Source: Trametopsis cervina (taxonomy: Eukaryota > Basidiomycota > Agaricomycetes > Polyporales > Irpicaceae). Taken from it: a stretch of DNA of 64,000 bases. The stretch lies in the NCBI GenBank assembly GCA_022385755.1, contig MU278353.1, positions 1 to 64,000 of the forward strand, in the 5' to 3' direction. The notes beneath the pieces were generated by a model. That model was not told the origin of the DNA. It saw only the letters and a program-made list of their open reading frames with translations, and ran no database searches. The position numbers were made by a program, and so were the translations under genes. Positions 1 through 11,297 of the stretch are shown one piece after another (the first letter of the stretch is position 1; each line of letters opens with the position of its first letter).

Positions 1-614
1 TATTCCCAAGCCGGTGGCCGTCCGCATACCCTATAGTATTGAGTATTCATCCCGGTCCGCTTGTTATACTACTTAGTACTTATCTTAACCCCCCCCCGGA
101 GAAACGATCGGGGTGAATGAAACTAGGCAACAGCATGTCGATAGCAGCAACTGTATGGCGTCGTCTTCGACCTGACCGAAGGTAGTACCTCCGCAGGGCC
201 GCCAGTTAAGGAGGCGTGGCGGCTACGGTGCAACCTTTGCGAATATCCGCGATGTATAGGTCCTGCACGGCTGAAAAGGCACAAAATAGTGTAAGTTTGT
301 CCTCCTGAGCGATATAAGAAGCCAGCAGCTGGCCAAGGGCGCGAGATTGTTTGAACTGCCGGATAATTGCCCGAAGTCTATTAAGCATGCGCATTCCACG
401 CACCAGAACGGTGTTGTGGCCGGCCACCGATCCACGTCTATCTGGGCACTCGATGATAACCGGTAGCGCCTTGGGGTCTGCTATCCGGCTCCGACAATGA
501 GCCAAGCTTGACGCAATTGAGAGCGAACGCTGAGTTCGACCGCGATGAAGCAGCGTAGACGCGCCGAGGGAACAGGCTTCGAGAGTGATGGCCACCTGCT
601 TCTTTAATAATCTC
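1..614. other. Unidentified left-edge sequence
   Basis: No recognisable gene. On the minus strand an open frame enters from the carboxypeptidase relic at about 615 and runs on to 206 without a stop, but the residues after the junction match nothing I know. A short C homopolymer lies near 90-99. The sequence could be the target that received the duplicated block described to its right, or an old repeat. Confidence 0.4.
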
Positions 615-1201
615 CGCGCGTACTGATTCTTCGTGAGGTTCTTAGTTCCAGAGATCATCTGAATCGGTCCATTCTCAGTGAGGAAGCCGTACAAGCTCGA
701 TGTACCAGGGCTTTTCAGAGTATTCAGCAGCGAAATCAGTCCGACTGAGAGTGTACTCACCCTCCCTGCAGCCAGACTGCACACGGTCGATCGGAAAGCT
801 CGCCGGGTCCAGCGGTCAACGAACCACTCTAGCTTTCGAAGCCCCAAAAGTAGAGGGTGTTATTCGGATGGTTTTCACGCTGCACATTGATGTTTCCATC
901 ATAGCTATTCCCGACGTCGAAGCCTAGTTCAAGTGAGCTGGAGTTGACGGCGAAATCTGGGTCGGCATAGCCGACGGTCAGTTACAAGCAGACGACGTTC
1001 ATAGGAATATCACGTACAGGACTGCCATTTAGTGCTGTAGTTCTCGCTCGGTATCCCCGGATATATATGAGGATAGCTATCAGCAAGTGAGAACACCCCC
1101 AATCCGAGGCTTAGCACCGCGACGATCAAGGCCAATGGCTGGGACTTCTGAAGGCTATAGCAGCGCATGTTGCGAGATCCAAGGTGACAGTGTGAAGGCA
1201 A
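615..1201 (-). pseudogene. 5' fragment of an S10 serine carboxypeptidase (duplicated relic)
   Basis: This is a diverged copy of the first three exons of the intact carboxypeptidase at 1670-4579. It keeps the signal-peptide exon (ALIVAVLSLGLGVFSLADSY), the exon ending in the WLQGG motif, and the start of the next exon (PGTSSLYGFLTENGPI). The intron boundaries are still visible. It is not functional: an in-frame TAG at 829-831 replaces the Gln codon of the ESQNGS segment in the intact copy, a conserved Trp before AVWLQGG has become Cys, and homology stops near 615 inside the motif LTKNSYAW. The catalytic Ser, Asp and His exons are absent. It reads away from the SAM-carrier exon relic at 1310-1525, exactly as the intact pair is arranged, so promoter and both gene ends were copied as one block. 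Confidence 0.85.
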
Positions 1202-1309
1202 AGTACGGTTTCTGGCACGACCAGTTCATATCTAAACAGACGGTGTTTTGCTGACTGTTTTTCAGACCGCAGTGGCTGACTGTTTCTCAACTGTGGTGGC
1301 TGACCATCT

Positions 1310-1525
1310 GGTATGGATACAGGATGTCACCGACTGCTAATACCTAAAACGGGTATGCCGCCTGATGTGCCGATCACGTTTGAGACGCGCAGGGACATTT
1401 GTCCCAAGCCTCCTATAGGTTCATATTCGATGTATAGTCGAGTCCGCTGAACTAAGTGCGAAGGGACAGACCTTTTTTCAATCTCTCATCATGAGTGCTC
1501 CTAGACGCTATCGCTCTTCACTCAC
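1310..1525 (+). pseudogene. Relic of SAM-carrier 5' end
   Basis: The sequence matches the region upstream of, and including, the first exon of the mitochondrial carrier at 4826, including the stretch that encodes FFQSL. Several changes break it: the position of the start codon region contains stops, the donor gtgagt has become atgagt, and homology ends near 1530 before the second exon. No product is expected. Confidence 0.75.
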
Positions 1526-1669
1526 TTTTGCCGGGTGGCACCCATATTTAAGCGTTTAGGGCAGGATATGGTCCACGGAACTCCGATGTATATTATCAGA
1601 CACACCCTTGTATTGATATAGGCGAGCTTCTGACCAATAGCCAACTCCAACTCTCTACGCTCACTAATT

Positions 1670-4579
1670 CTACACAAGGAACATTAAGGCTAATGCAGCT
1701 GGCACAACCAAGCACTTAAGGATAATGGACTTCCCGGAAGGCGCTCCTGCGTTTGCAGCCATGGCCGAAGATTTCGAATGATGAGATGTCTCTCTGGGCG
1801 CAATTGGATTGGTGCCGGTGACTTCCACTTGGCCGACATGGCTTTCGAAGGCAGCGACAGTTGCACTAGGCCAGACGGTGGTGCCCTGTGCAGTTTGTAA
1901 ACCATAAGTGATGTCGGGCCGTCCAGGTATCGCGACTTGCTGCAGTGTTGGGTTCTTGCCGCCGCTTGTAACTGCCATCTCGCCGGTGCCGCTGACAGCA
2001 CCGGTTTGGTTGGAACCAATGATGAATTCCCGAAGAAAAGTGTATGCCTTTGGGATGTCAGTCAGACTGGTTCGTGAGTCAACGTTGCATTTGATACGCA
2101 CAGCAACAGGACGATAGGAAGGGACATCGTGCCCCGCTCCGTGAATCAACGCATAGGTCCAGTCCCGCTCTTGATGAACAATTCCCGCCCAGTTGCCATT
2201 GTCGTCCCACCAGGGCGTACTAGGTCTCTCTGTAAACCCTTGAATTCCGCCAAATGTTGTGTTCTTGTATTATACGTCAATGACAATACCACGAAATCCA
2301 GGAGAATAGATTATCACCTGTATGGTAACTAATGCAAGATGATTACCAAGAGGTTTGTTTTCACAAAGGACAGTGCTCACCTTCCGTGCCAAAGTGTGGA
2401 GAAATAGCATCATCGTTCCCCGAATATAAAACTATCTTGATTCCATGGCTTGACGCGTTACTTGCCAGTGCGGACAGGAATGTCATTGGCCTACATTGCA
2501 ATTATTAAGGCCCTGAAGGGATAAGCTGGATATGCAACCTACTCTGGGCCTGATTTCCAACACGGGGATTTCAACACCAACTCTCAGAAGCGGACAGGGA
2601 AATATTAACTCACTTGTATCAATACCTGATGCTTCTGTCATAAAGTATTAGTATTGCATTCTGAAACAAGTACAGCGTGCACTTACGATTTCCCCAAGGA
2701 TAGTTAAATCCGACGCTCCATGTCTTATCAGGAGCATGAAGAGCAGCACGGACAGGAGCCTCTGATGGTAATACTGAATAACTTCGGATCCGTATGTGAG
2801 ACGGCCACTCACGATTCAAAAAGAAGGCCGGATCCGTACTAGGCCCTGGTTTGAGAGCATCAGGGACATCGAACGTCTGGAACTCAATGGTAAGCGAGGG
2901 TGTTCTCTCTACAAGGATATTACACTCACGTTGAAATCGTATTGGCCTGAACGGACGTTCGCGTCAGCAAATCTACTGTCACCCTAGAATATCATGAACT
3001 CACTCCACGGGTAGGTAAAGTTGACAGCGTAGTCTACCATCTCGTCCCAGATATAGCATCCATACCAAGGGTCAATGGTGTGATTACTGCGTCCTGTAAG
3101 ATCGCGTTTCCAGATACTGTGTGCTGCCGTCTTTTCCGACCTCGATGATAAATGTATATCACTGAGTCCTTCTTCATGTCGCTTCGCGACTTCCGCTGCA
3201 AATGTGAGGTCATGCTGATAAGGATGTTTCTGATTTTGACCTTCCACGAGGTTGATAACCGGAAGACCGCCGCCCTGTTGCGGGTAGGTCAGGTTCAGAT
3301 CCAAACCACATAAGTGAGCCCTAATAGGTGTCACTTGAGCCAGTTGGAACACAAAATACAATTTACTCACTGGTTAGCAAAGTAATCGTAGACTTGAGTG
3401 TCATAACCAATGATTTGAGGGTATGTCTCAATCAAGCTCAACTACGGCAGCTAATCAGCATGTATGTATGCGCTAAATAGCATAGACTTACTGTCGGCAT
3501 GGTCTTGAATTCGCTGTTTGACCCTAAGGCAGGATTGCCTATAGCAAGCTTGGACAGGTTCACCGGGGGTTTAGGCATGGAAAGTAGAGCTTGGGAAATA
3601 TATGGCTATATGCGACGGGTAAGGTAAGAGCTATAAAGTCATCATATTAAACTAACGATATATCTTCCAGCGTAGCTTTCTCCGGTCAAGAGGAAGGGGC
3701 GTGTCTGCAAGCTCGGAAAGACCTGAACAAGATTTGTCAAGAACCCAACCTAGTAGTGCCATGAATCAATATCTTTGCAGGCTCAGTGAGACAAGACAAC
3801 TTACAAAGTCCTGTGCTACTTGAGTCTCGTCTGCAGCTGTACAAAAGCTCCGTAAAAATAGTACAAACTTAGACATGTGCGAACGTACCGTATCCGTTGG
3901 CGTCAGCCGTGGAATACCCTACGCCGCTGAGTGGCAAACATTGTTAGCTGAGGAAGAGCTCAGTGGTCAGTTGTATACGTACACAGGCTGGTCAATCCAA
4001 AAGTAGTCCACTAGGCCGCTCCATGCGTAGGAATTCTTCGTGAGGTTCTGAGTTCCAGGGGTCATCTGAATGGGTCCATTCTCAGTGAGGAGACCGTACA
4101 AGCTTGATGTACCAGGGCTTCGCAGAATATTCAGCTGAGAAATTAGTCACACTGAAGAGCATACTTACCCTCCCTGCAGCCAGACCGCCCACGGTCGATC
4201 AGCCAGCTCGCCTGGCCCAGCGGTCAACGAACCATTCTGAGATTCAAAGCCCCAAAAGTAGAGGGTGTTATTCGGATGGTTCTCGCGCTGCACGTTGATA
4301 TTTCCAGCATAGCTATTCCCAACGTCGAAGCCTAGTCCAAGTGAGCTGGAGTTGACGGCGAAATCTGGGTCGGCATAGCCGACGGTCAGTTACAAGCAGA
4401 CGACGTTCATAAGAATATCACGTACAGGACTGCCATTTGGTGCTGTAGTCCTCGCTGGGTATCTCCGGATATATATGAGGATAGCTATCAGGCAGTGACT
4501 TCGCCCCCACCCTAAGGCTTAGCACCGCGACGACCAAGGCCATCAATGGTTGGGGCTTCTGGAGGCTACAACAGCACAT
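1670..4579 (-). CDS. Serine carboxypeptidase, peptidase family S10, secreted/GPI type
   Basis: A secreted exopeptidase expected to release C-terminal residues from peptides. At least nine exons were traced by reading frame. The N-terminus is a signal peptide (MALVVAVLSLRVGAKSLPDS region). In order there follow WLQGGPGTSSLYGLLTENGP (oxyanion region), DYFWIDQPV, the nucleophile motif LLTGESYAGRYI, LAIGNPALGS, IGYDTQVYDYFANQ, a Cys-containing segment LCGLDLNLTYPQQGGG, DPWYGCYIWDEMVDYAVNF, the Asp region IKIVLYSGNDDAISPHFG and the His motif IHGAGHDVPSYRP. The triad is therefore complete. The C-terminus is Ser/Ala-rich and ends in a hydrophobic tail (IILKCLVVPAALALMFLV), which suggests a GPI anchor. 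The usual GGPGCSS reads GGPGTSS here. It belongs to a different S10 subgroup from the three paralogs at 41-55 kb. The start was chosen at 4579, just before the signal peptide; a Met 12 codons further in would also keep it. Confidence 0.88.
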
Positions 4580-4935
4580 GTTGCGAAATCCGAGGTGAAA
4601 GTGTGAAGGTGAAGAATGGTCTCTGACGCGACCAGTTCATATTTGAACAGGCAGTGTTCGGCTGACTATTTCTCAGTGTGCAGTGGCTGACCATCTGGTA
4701 TGGATGCAGGACGTCACCGACTGCCAATACCTAAAACGGGTATGCCGCCCGATGCGCCGATCACGTTCGAGACGCGCAGGGACATACGCCCAAGCCTCCT
4801 CCAGCTTCATATTGGGTGTGGAGGTATGGTCGAGTTCGATGTATCAAGCGCGAAGGGGCCGACCTTTTTTCAATCTCTCATCGTGAGTGCTTCTAATCTT
4901 CATCGCTGCTCACTCAACTGTTTCTCGATAGGCAG
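4040..4935. repeat. Segmental duplication, intact source copy
   Basis: The functional counterpart of 615-1530. It spans the first three carboxypeptidase exons, the divergent promoter and the first carrier exon. Confidence 0.85.
4580..4825. promoter_or_regulatory. Divergent promoter: carboxypeptidase / SAM carrier
   Basis: Only about 245 bp separate the two start codons, so both genes must share this interval as promoter. A short imperfect repeat of the words ctgac and agtgg is seen, but no clear TATA box. A decayed copy survives at about 1202-1420. Confidence 0.6.
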
Positions 4936-5941
4936 GCGGAGTAGCTGGAACATCCGTTGATCTGCTATTTTTCCCAATTGACACAGTTAAGACGCGTCTT
5001 CAGTCAACGCAAGGATTCATTAAAGCCGGAGGCTTCAAAGGAATATACAATGGTGTAGGGAGTGTCATAGTGGGCAGCGCTCCTGGAGGTAAGCCGTTCG
5101 AGAGGAGTCACACGATGCAACTCATCCGTCTCTGCCAGCTGCGCTATTCTTCTGCACATATGACACTCTTAAACAACACTCTCCACTTCCGACGCACCTT
5201 GCGTCGGTGACTCACATGTTATCCGCGTCTGTGGGAGAAGTGGTACGTCTGGTAACTACATGACTGTGACATAATTGACAGAACTAGGAATACAACGAAG
5301 GCAGCATGTCTCGTGCGCGTACCAACGGAGGTCATCAAAACGCGTATGCAAACCGCGAGCTACGGAAGCCTAGCGCAGTCGTCCTTCTCAGCTGCGAAAC
5401 TAGTGCTCAGCCAAGAAGGAGCTCACGGGTTTTATCGAGGATTCGGTATCACCATTATGCGTGAGGTGAGTAATCCCCTCCTCGTGTTGCGAATCCGAAG
5501 GACCATCTATTGATGCATGGGATATAGATACCTTTTACCTCGTTGCAGTTCCCGTTGTATGAATGGCTGAAGGTTCGGCTGGCTCAGCGGCTTGACAGGC
5601 AGCAGTTATATGCACACGAAGCCGCAGTCTGCGGGAGCATTTCCGGAGGATTTGCTGCCGCAGCCACAACGCCGCTGGATGTGCTCAAAACCCGAGTCAT
5701 GCTTGATATGAGAGTATGTTATTTCGATAACCTAAGCTTATTGCGTAACTTATGCCCTCCTTAGAAGGAATCCCAAGACAAAATGCCCTCTATCTTGCAG
5801 AGGCTTCGCCAAATACATGCGAATGAAGGCGCCGCTGCCTTATTTTCAGGTGTGGTACCACGTACGATGTGGATATCTGCCGGAGGTGCTGTGTTCCTTG
5901 GGGTCTACGAATGGGCAGTGCATGGCTTATCAGGCTGGTAA
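4826..5941 (+). CDS. PET8: Mitochondrial S-adenosylmethionine carrier (SLC25 family)
   Basis: Imports S-adenosylmethionine across the inner mitochondrial membrane in exchange for S-adenosylhomocysteine. The six exons give three carrier repeats, each with its signature: [26 protein letters not shown] and [12 protein letters not shown]. The opening [18 protein letters not shown] and the segment [12 protein letters not shown] are typical of the Pet8/SAMC subgroup, and the protein ends [20 protein letters not shown]. Exon 1 (4826-4882) encodes only 19 residues and is joined to AGGVAG by a 49-nt intron; the frame runs open upstream to 4700, but family alignments place the start close to FFQSL. Overall length is near the family norm of about 280 residues. 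Its 3' end faces the deacetylase gene with about 170 bp between them. Confidence 0.9.
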
Positions 5942-6110
5942 CTAGATTTATCCTAAAGCCATTATACATTTAGTACATACATTCAATTACTGATGCTACA
6001 TTCTTCATCCACGGCCCCCTAGAGTTCATGAAGGTCACTTAGACTGCGATAGGTATCGTCGGTGAGGTATCTTCGTTTCTGTCGAATCAGTTCGAACCTA
6101 TTGTAAGTCA

Positions 6111-8207
6111 TTATGCGTCGTTGTGGGGGCCAGCAAGCTTCGGATCAGGGCCGAGCTTCAGTATCACTCGAGGAAGTCTTTTCTGTGTTTGAGGTTTGGG
6201 CTCTTCAGCCTCGGCATCCGTTGACTCTACAGCCTGTGTCACATTCCTGGAAGTGTTATTCTTGGACTTGGCGTTCTTCTTTGGTGCGGAAGAGGCCTTC
6301 GGTGGTTGGAGAGGCTCCGTTGCAGTCATCGAGCTAGGTGCCCTACCACTACTCGGTTTTGACCTGTCACGGAGAGACATAGACATGGCAGGCGCGACTG
6401 GTTGGGTCGGCGGTGGGTTGCTGTCGATGGTAGCGAAGACCTCCAGGGTACGTTCAAGCCACGACTCCGGCGGTGTATTTGGCAACGATGACCTCCCGCC
6501 CTTTCTCTTCTTCGTAGCCTTCTCTAACTACAAGCGATATACGTTAGATTATATGCGGTACGTAAAACTGAACACTTACGCTTGCAAGGTTCTCCAAGCT
6601 CCACCAATCAGGACTATATGGCATCGCCGCTAGTCCGGACAGGTGTGCAATGACTCCACTTGTGAGAGCCCTATCACTGTACCCACCTTCGAGTACGCTG
6701 ATCAAGCGTCCCTGCGCAACTTTATCGGCCAGAGCTTGCGCATCCTGCGCAAAGCGATGATAAAAGCCAACAGGCACTTTTCGACCATGCCGTGACATAG
6801 ACTCATACTCGTGTTCGCATGCGTCAAATCCACAGCTGTAGGGCAAAGTCATGAACGGGTAGATTCAGACAGATTTGGAAAGAATGGGTACCTTATGAAT
6901 ATTATCACGTCGTCTTTACCTTTGTCGCTCGCGGTTTCCTTGACGAAGGTGGCCGCTCGTTCAAACAACTTCGCATAATACTTCGCGTAAAGCTCTTCCC
7001 AAAAATTCTCTTCCGTGATATAAGGAAGGAGATGTATATTCTCCACGTACTGACCATGCGGCCCGTGTATCGATGTAGAAGCAGCCTGAACCAACTCTGG
7101 TTTGCCATCCTACAACAAAATTAAGAATGGCAGTACCATAGCCGTGGCATGCGAGGACGAACCTCACAGGGATACGATAATATGTCGTGAAGGCTCCCGT
7201 AAAATACCTGCAACCCTGGCTTAGTAGCGGGTGCACCATAGGACTGTTCAAGCCGCTGCCTATATGACTCTTCGTTGATTTGCCATACAAGCGATTGCGT
7301 GCCATTTCCATGATGAAGATCGATGTCAAATATGATTGCACGATTTATGTTATGTTTGAGGTGTGCTGAATTGAGAAGGTTGGATCAGCTATGCCATTTA
7401 GACACAGTTGAGGCTTACCGTGCGCAGCTCCAACCACAACATTGTTCACGAAGCAGAAGCCGCTGGGAGTATCCTATGTATAGCTTCAACGATTATTTAT
7501 ACGAAGATGAAATCCAGCATACCTCGCCGCAATGATGGCCCGGGGGTCTGACTGCCACGAATCCAGAGCGAGCAGTTGGTAATTGATCGTCAGGTGCAGA
7601 ATGCGAGTGAGAGTTTCCGACTACGCTATCTACTGCTTCGCACACAGTAGCAAGTGCTCCGCTGATGGCTACCATCGAAGTTGGACACACTGATTCATCT
7701 TCAATATACAAGCTTCGGCAACATGAGGCAATACGCACAGTACAGATCTCCCTGAGACAGGCCATCGGGTATTTCTGAGCCTTCTGAAGAAATTTTATTG
7801 CGACTTTGTCGAGCCCAGCTTATTAGATTCTCCAGGTAAACATCGCCTTCAATATCACCATGAACAAATTTGACGGCGGGGTGACTCAGTACGTTTAATG
7901 TTTCGTCGCTCTTCGTAATTCTGATAGGGAAGGACGCGGAAGGATATTGCGCGTGGTTGGCGATATTAAGGCGCTGCAGCGCGGCGGTGAGGTCCTCTTC
8001 TGCTATTTCTGACTCTGACTTGATGCCGCCTCCCTGCGAATGGTCTCGCGCGAGGTTTGCTTCAATTCGCGCGACAGCCGCGGCAATCCCTACATTGACC
8101 GCACGCAAACGCTCAGGACGTTCGACAATAGTGGAGACATCTTTCGACCGGATAAATTGGTGCTGCAAGCACGCTTCTTGTAAGAAGACTGCCGTTGGAT
8201 GATGCAT
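6111..8207 (-). CDS. HOS3: Hos3-like histone deacetylase (class II)
   Basis: A Zn-dependent lysine deacetylase. The N-terminal part carries QHQFIRSKDVSTIVERPER, the entrance loop typical of Hos3 proteins. Catalytic landmarks follow in order: VAVRPPGHHCGE (tandem His), DTPSGFCFVNN, FDIDLHHGNGTQ (metal Asp/His), CGFDACEHE (second metal Asp) and VLEGGYSDRAL (active-site Tyr). All expected active-site residues are present. The exons are separated by 45-55-nt introns. The C-terminal tail of about 130 residues is basic and Ser/Pro-rich (KATKKRKGGRSS, then APKKNAKSK), which fits a nuclear location. It starts at the ATG at 8207 and shares a 417-bp divergent promoter with the RING gene. Confidence 0.9.
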
Positions 8208-8624
8208 CGTTCCGCTGTTATGTTCCTATAGCTGAAAGGCTAGAAGTAGTTCAGCTTAATATATTGCAATGCCTTGACGAGCCAGGTAGGGCTCTGACTT
8301 ACCAGCACCAGGTTACCACCGCTTTTCCAGCAGCATAAGCTGTAGTTTGAAAGTAGGCCTATAAGCTGTGTCTTACCAACAGAGTCAACTTTGATGCAGC
8401 AGGAAGCGAGTTCGAACACATCTTGGAGTCGCGTTCAATTAAGGCGCGTTTTAGGCACGTGATGTGATCTCTCGAGGTATTTCCGAAGCGGGAACTGAGC
8501 CTCGTGCGGAACCGCCCTGTTACTGCCTCGTACTACTTAAACTCGTTCTCGTTGAGCAACCCATATAGTCGTGGATTCTATCGTTTTGCATATCGGGCAC
8601 GATATAGTGAGTTCCAGGAGTGTT
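8208..8624. promoter_or_regulatory. Divergent promoter: deacetylase / RING-H2 gene
   Basis: A 417-bp intergenic interval between two outward-facing start codons. It contains pyrimidine-rich stretches and no clear TATA box. An open frame begins upstream at 8571 with GTG, but the first ATG is at 8625. Confidence 0.5.
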
Positions 8625-10899
8625 ATGCCCACCGAAACGGCTCTGACGCAATGGCCCACTACGCTACCAGACGGTTCGGTACTGCTGAGCTGCAGAGAAC
8701 TGCCGTCATCCTATACCTCTATGGATATTGTCGATGCTCTAGCGAATCCGGTCGAAGCAGCTTCATTGCCTCCCGATTCCTCAAGTAGTACGGAATTCAA
8801 CGTACCATCAAGCTTGGACCCTTACCATTCAGAAGTCCCGCCACATGATCACCCAGCGGTCTCGGATGAAGAGAGTGACGATAGCATGCCCGCACTGAAC
8901 ACGGCCTCCGAATCAGATGATGAAGCGCACGCGCAGGAAACCAGGCGAATGACTACACGGCGAAGGGCTGAAGGTCATGGACGTGCTCCCCATAGTTCAT
9001 CCCTGCAAGAGATACCACCCAGACTTCGGCATATGGGCGGCTTTTCGACGGGAACCTTTCGCATGGTTCGGGGGCCTATCCAGACACACGCAGGGACCAG
9101 ACGGTCAGAACGTCCTAGTAACGGAAGCAACACCAGTCTCCCATCGCTACTCACGGTCACCGATTCATCCGACGATGAAGCCGGCAATGAATCGACCTCT
9201 AATGCAGGTTCAGATGACGAACATGACAGTGACGACGACGAAGGCGAAACCCTGGCTGGCCTTTCTGCAGCATCCGACAGCGAGACATCACCCCCTATGA
9301 CGGGTCCTATGTACAATACGGAAGGTGAGGATGAATGGGAAGATGAACCAGACCCGCCCTCTCCTGCACTAGGTGCCCGGGATATTCTAGGCGATTCGGA
9401 AGTCGAGGTCGCTCTTCGAGGTTTCATGGAGATGTGGGAAATGGGTCCACCCACCAATAGCCGAACCAACATTCGGGCGGGGCTGCTCGCGACCATCACG
9501 CAACAGATGCACTTTATGTTTGAACACCCCGAACCTCACAACGACCCTCAGCGAGCCGAAATCATTATGAACAAATTGGAGGGGGTATCTTCTTCTCTCA
9601 TCCGCCGATACGAGAACCTTCGCAAGGGCGCTGACGGAGAGGACAATGACGGCTGTGCCATCTGTCGCGACTCGTTCTTCTCAAACGACGAAATCCCTGT
9701 TCTGGCGTTCCCTTGTCCAGGAATGCACTTGTTCCACGCTGAATGCCTGGCGCCATGGCTGGCGTCCAAGACAACATGCCCGACCTGCAGATTCGATATT
9801 GATCCGGACTCGCTCACTCTTTGTGGTAGGCAGGATGGCCTCACTGGTCAAAGTTTGCATAAGCTGTGGGTGCCTCCGCCAGGCAAAGGATTCACGCAAT
9901 GGCTGGAGGACGAAGAATATCGCCAGCAACATGGACAACAGCCCAGTAGCGATGCTCAGCATATTCGTGAGTAATCCGACAATACGTAGTATCCCTGCTG
10001 ACTTCGATCTAGCTACTCCCCTTCCTCGTCCTGAACAGGTTCACGATGAGTACTCAGACCCCGCCGATGTCGCCGAGGAAAACTCGAGGATCAGCGAGCG
10101 TCCCATAGATTCAATAGGGGACGACCTTTCTTTGGATTCGAACCCTTGGCAGAACCATGTTCCATCGCCACTTTCTCTTCATACCCTTCTCTCTCCCCCT
10201 CCCGCTACTGTTGTTGACGATAACGTTGAAGAGGCTTTCGGCTTGGCGACGAGTGTCGTTCAGTCTATGCTAGCAGCGCTATCGCCACTTGCAGAGCCGG
10301 CCATGGGCAATGAATATCACGATGAGGACGACAACCTTGCTGGTGCTACTGCGTATGACTTTGTTTACGAAGATGGCATACCGTACCTATCATTTCCAGC
10401 CATGCAAGATGATGCTTCGTCTTTCGCAGATACATCCGATACAGAGTGGCCTCACCTGGCGGGAGAAGTCCCAGACGAAGAGCCCCCATCGTTTTCCGAA
10501 CCGCTTCCAGTACCATTCCGCACTGTACGATCTCCCGTCAGCTCAGAATCTGATCCTTCGCCCCCGAACGATACCGCAGATTCTTTCCATACAGACTTCA
10601 CTACCGATTCCTATATACCTTCATCCTCATTTATCAATCCCGACCGCGCTGATGCACAACCCTTTCTGATAGAAAACAGAACTGGCCCGCTCTTTGGTTT
10701 TTCTAGATTCGTCACCCAGACTCCGTTCGACATCATGGGCGACAATGACTTCTCATTCCTATCCCTTCACCCTTCTACCCGTGTGGGGATCCGCCGTCAC
10801 GACCCACCCACCCCACCAGACGAGGAAGCGGGATTTGCGACGACGAGCAGCAGCCGTCTGTCTCCCCCTACTTCTGATAACCAAGACGATTTAGACTGA
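8625..10899 (+). CDS. Acidic RING-H2 finger protein, probable E3 ubiquitin ligase
   Basis: Two exons (8625-9966 and 10013-10899) joined by a 46-nt intron give 742 residues. The RING-H2 finger lies at about residues 344-393: CAIC, then FPCPGMHLFHAEC, then CPTC, so the eight zinc ligands C-C-C-H-H-C-C-C are all present. The first half before the finger is long, Ser/Glu/Asp-rich and probably disordered (runs such as DEESDDS and SDDEHDSDDDEGE). The part after the finger is also acidic, with repeated short D/E/P clusters and no recognised domain. The family role is transfer of ubiquitin from an E2 to a substrate; the substrate cannot be told from sequence. No transmembrane segment was seen, so it is probably soluble, nuclear or cytosolic. 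Confidence 0.82.
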
Positions 10900-11297
10900 G
10901 CCAGTATGCGAAGGACTCATGATCGGCGTGTTTCATTTTATGGGAATAAAGTCGCAGTACCTGGACTCTTGGCTCGCTTTCGACATTCATCGCTGCTATC
11001 ACCATCCACATAAGCATTGCAGAAATTAATACTTACTCTGTACCATAGTACCCTGTGCACAAGTTGTAATCCCGACGTAGATGATCATTCAAACTCATTG
11101 GTTAACTGCACATCAAGCGTGAACGATAGTGCTTACCTGAGCTCCCAACGCTGTAATTCCCTCACAAAGAGTGCAGTACGCCACCCGAATTGGCCGCTGC
11201 ACTATAGACGCGCATATACCCAAACCGGAAATACGAGTGACTCTATTTTGCACGACAATATTGTTACGACCGTACCAAAAGCACGGCTGCTCGAGAT
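10900..11297. other. Intergenic, RING gene 3' end to SEN54 start
   Basis: About 400 bp. It includes the word aataaa near 10945, a likely polyadenylation signal for the RING gene, and then the SEN54 promoter. Nothing else was recognised. Confidence 0.5.

Larger units (their letters stand above)
615..1530. repeat. Segmental duplication, decayed copy
   Basis: About 0.9 kb that aligns by eye along its whole length with 4040-4935, in the same orientation, with scattered substitutions and small indels. It carries the shared divergent promoter and both flanking 5' gene ends. The left edge falls inside a carboxypeptidase exon and the right edge inside the carrier's first intron, so the boundaries do not respect genes. 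No terminal repeats or target-site duplication were seen. Confidence 0.85.

Noticed and set aside
9646..10899. A separate gene overlapping the 3' part of the RING gene in another frame
   Set aside because: A 46-nt intron (9967-10012) joins the two frames into one protein with consistent acidic composition.
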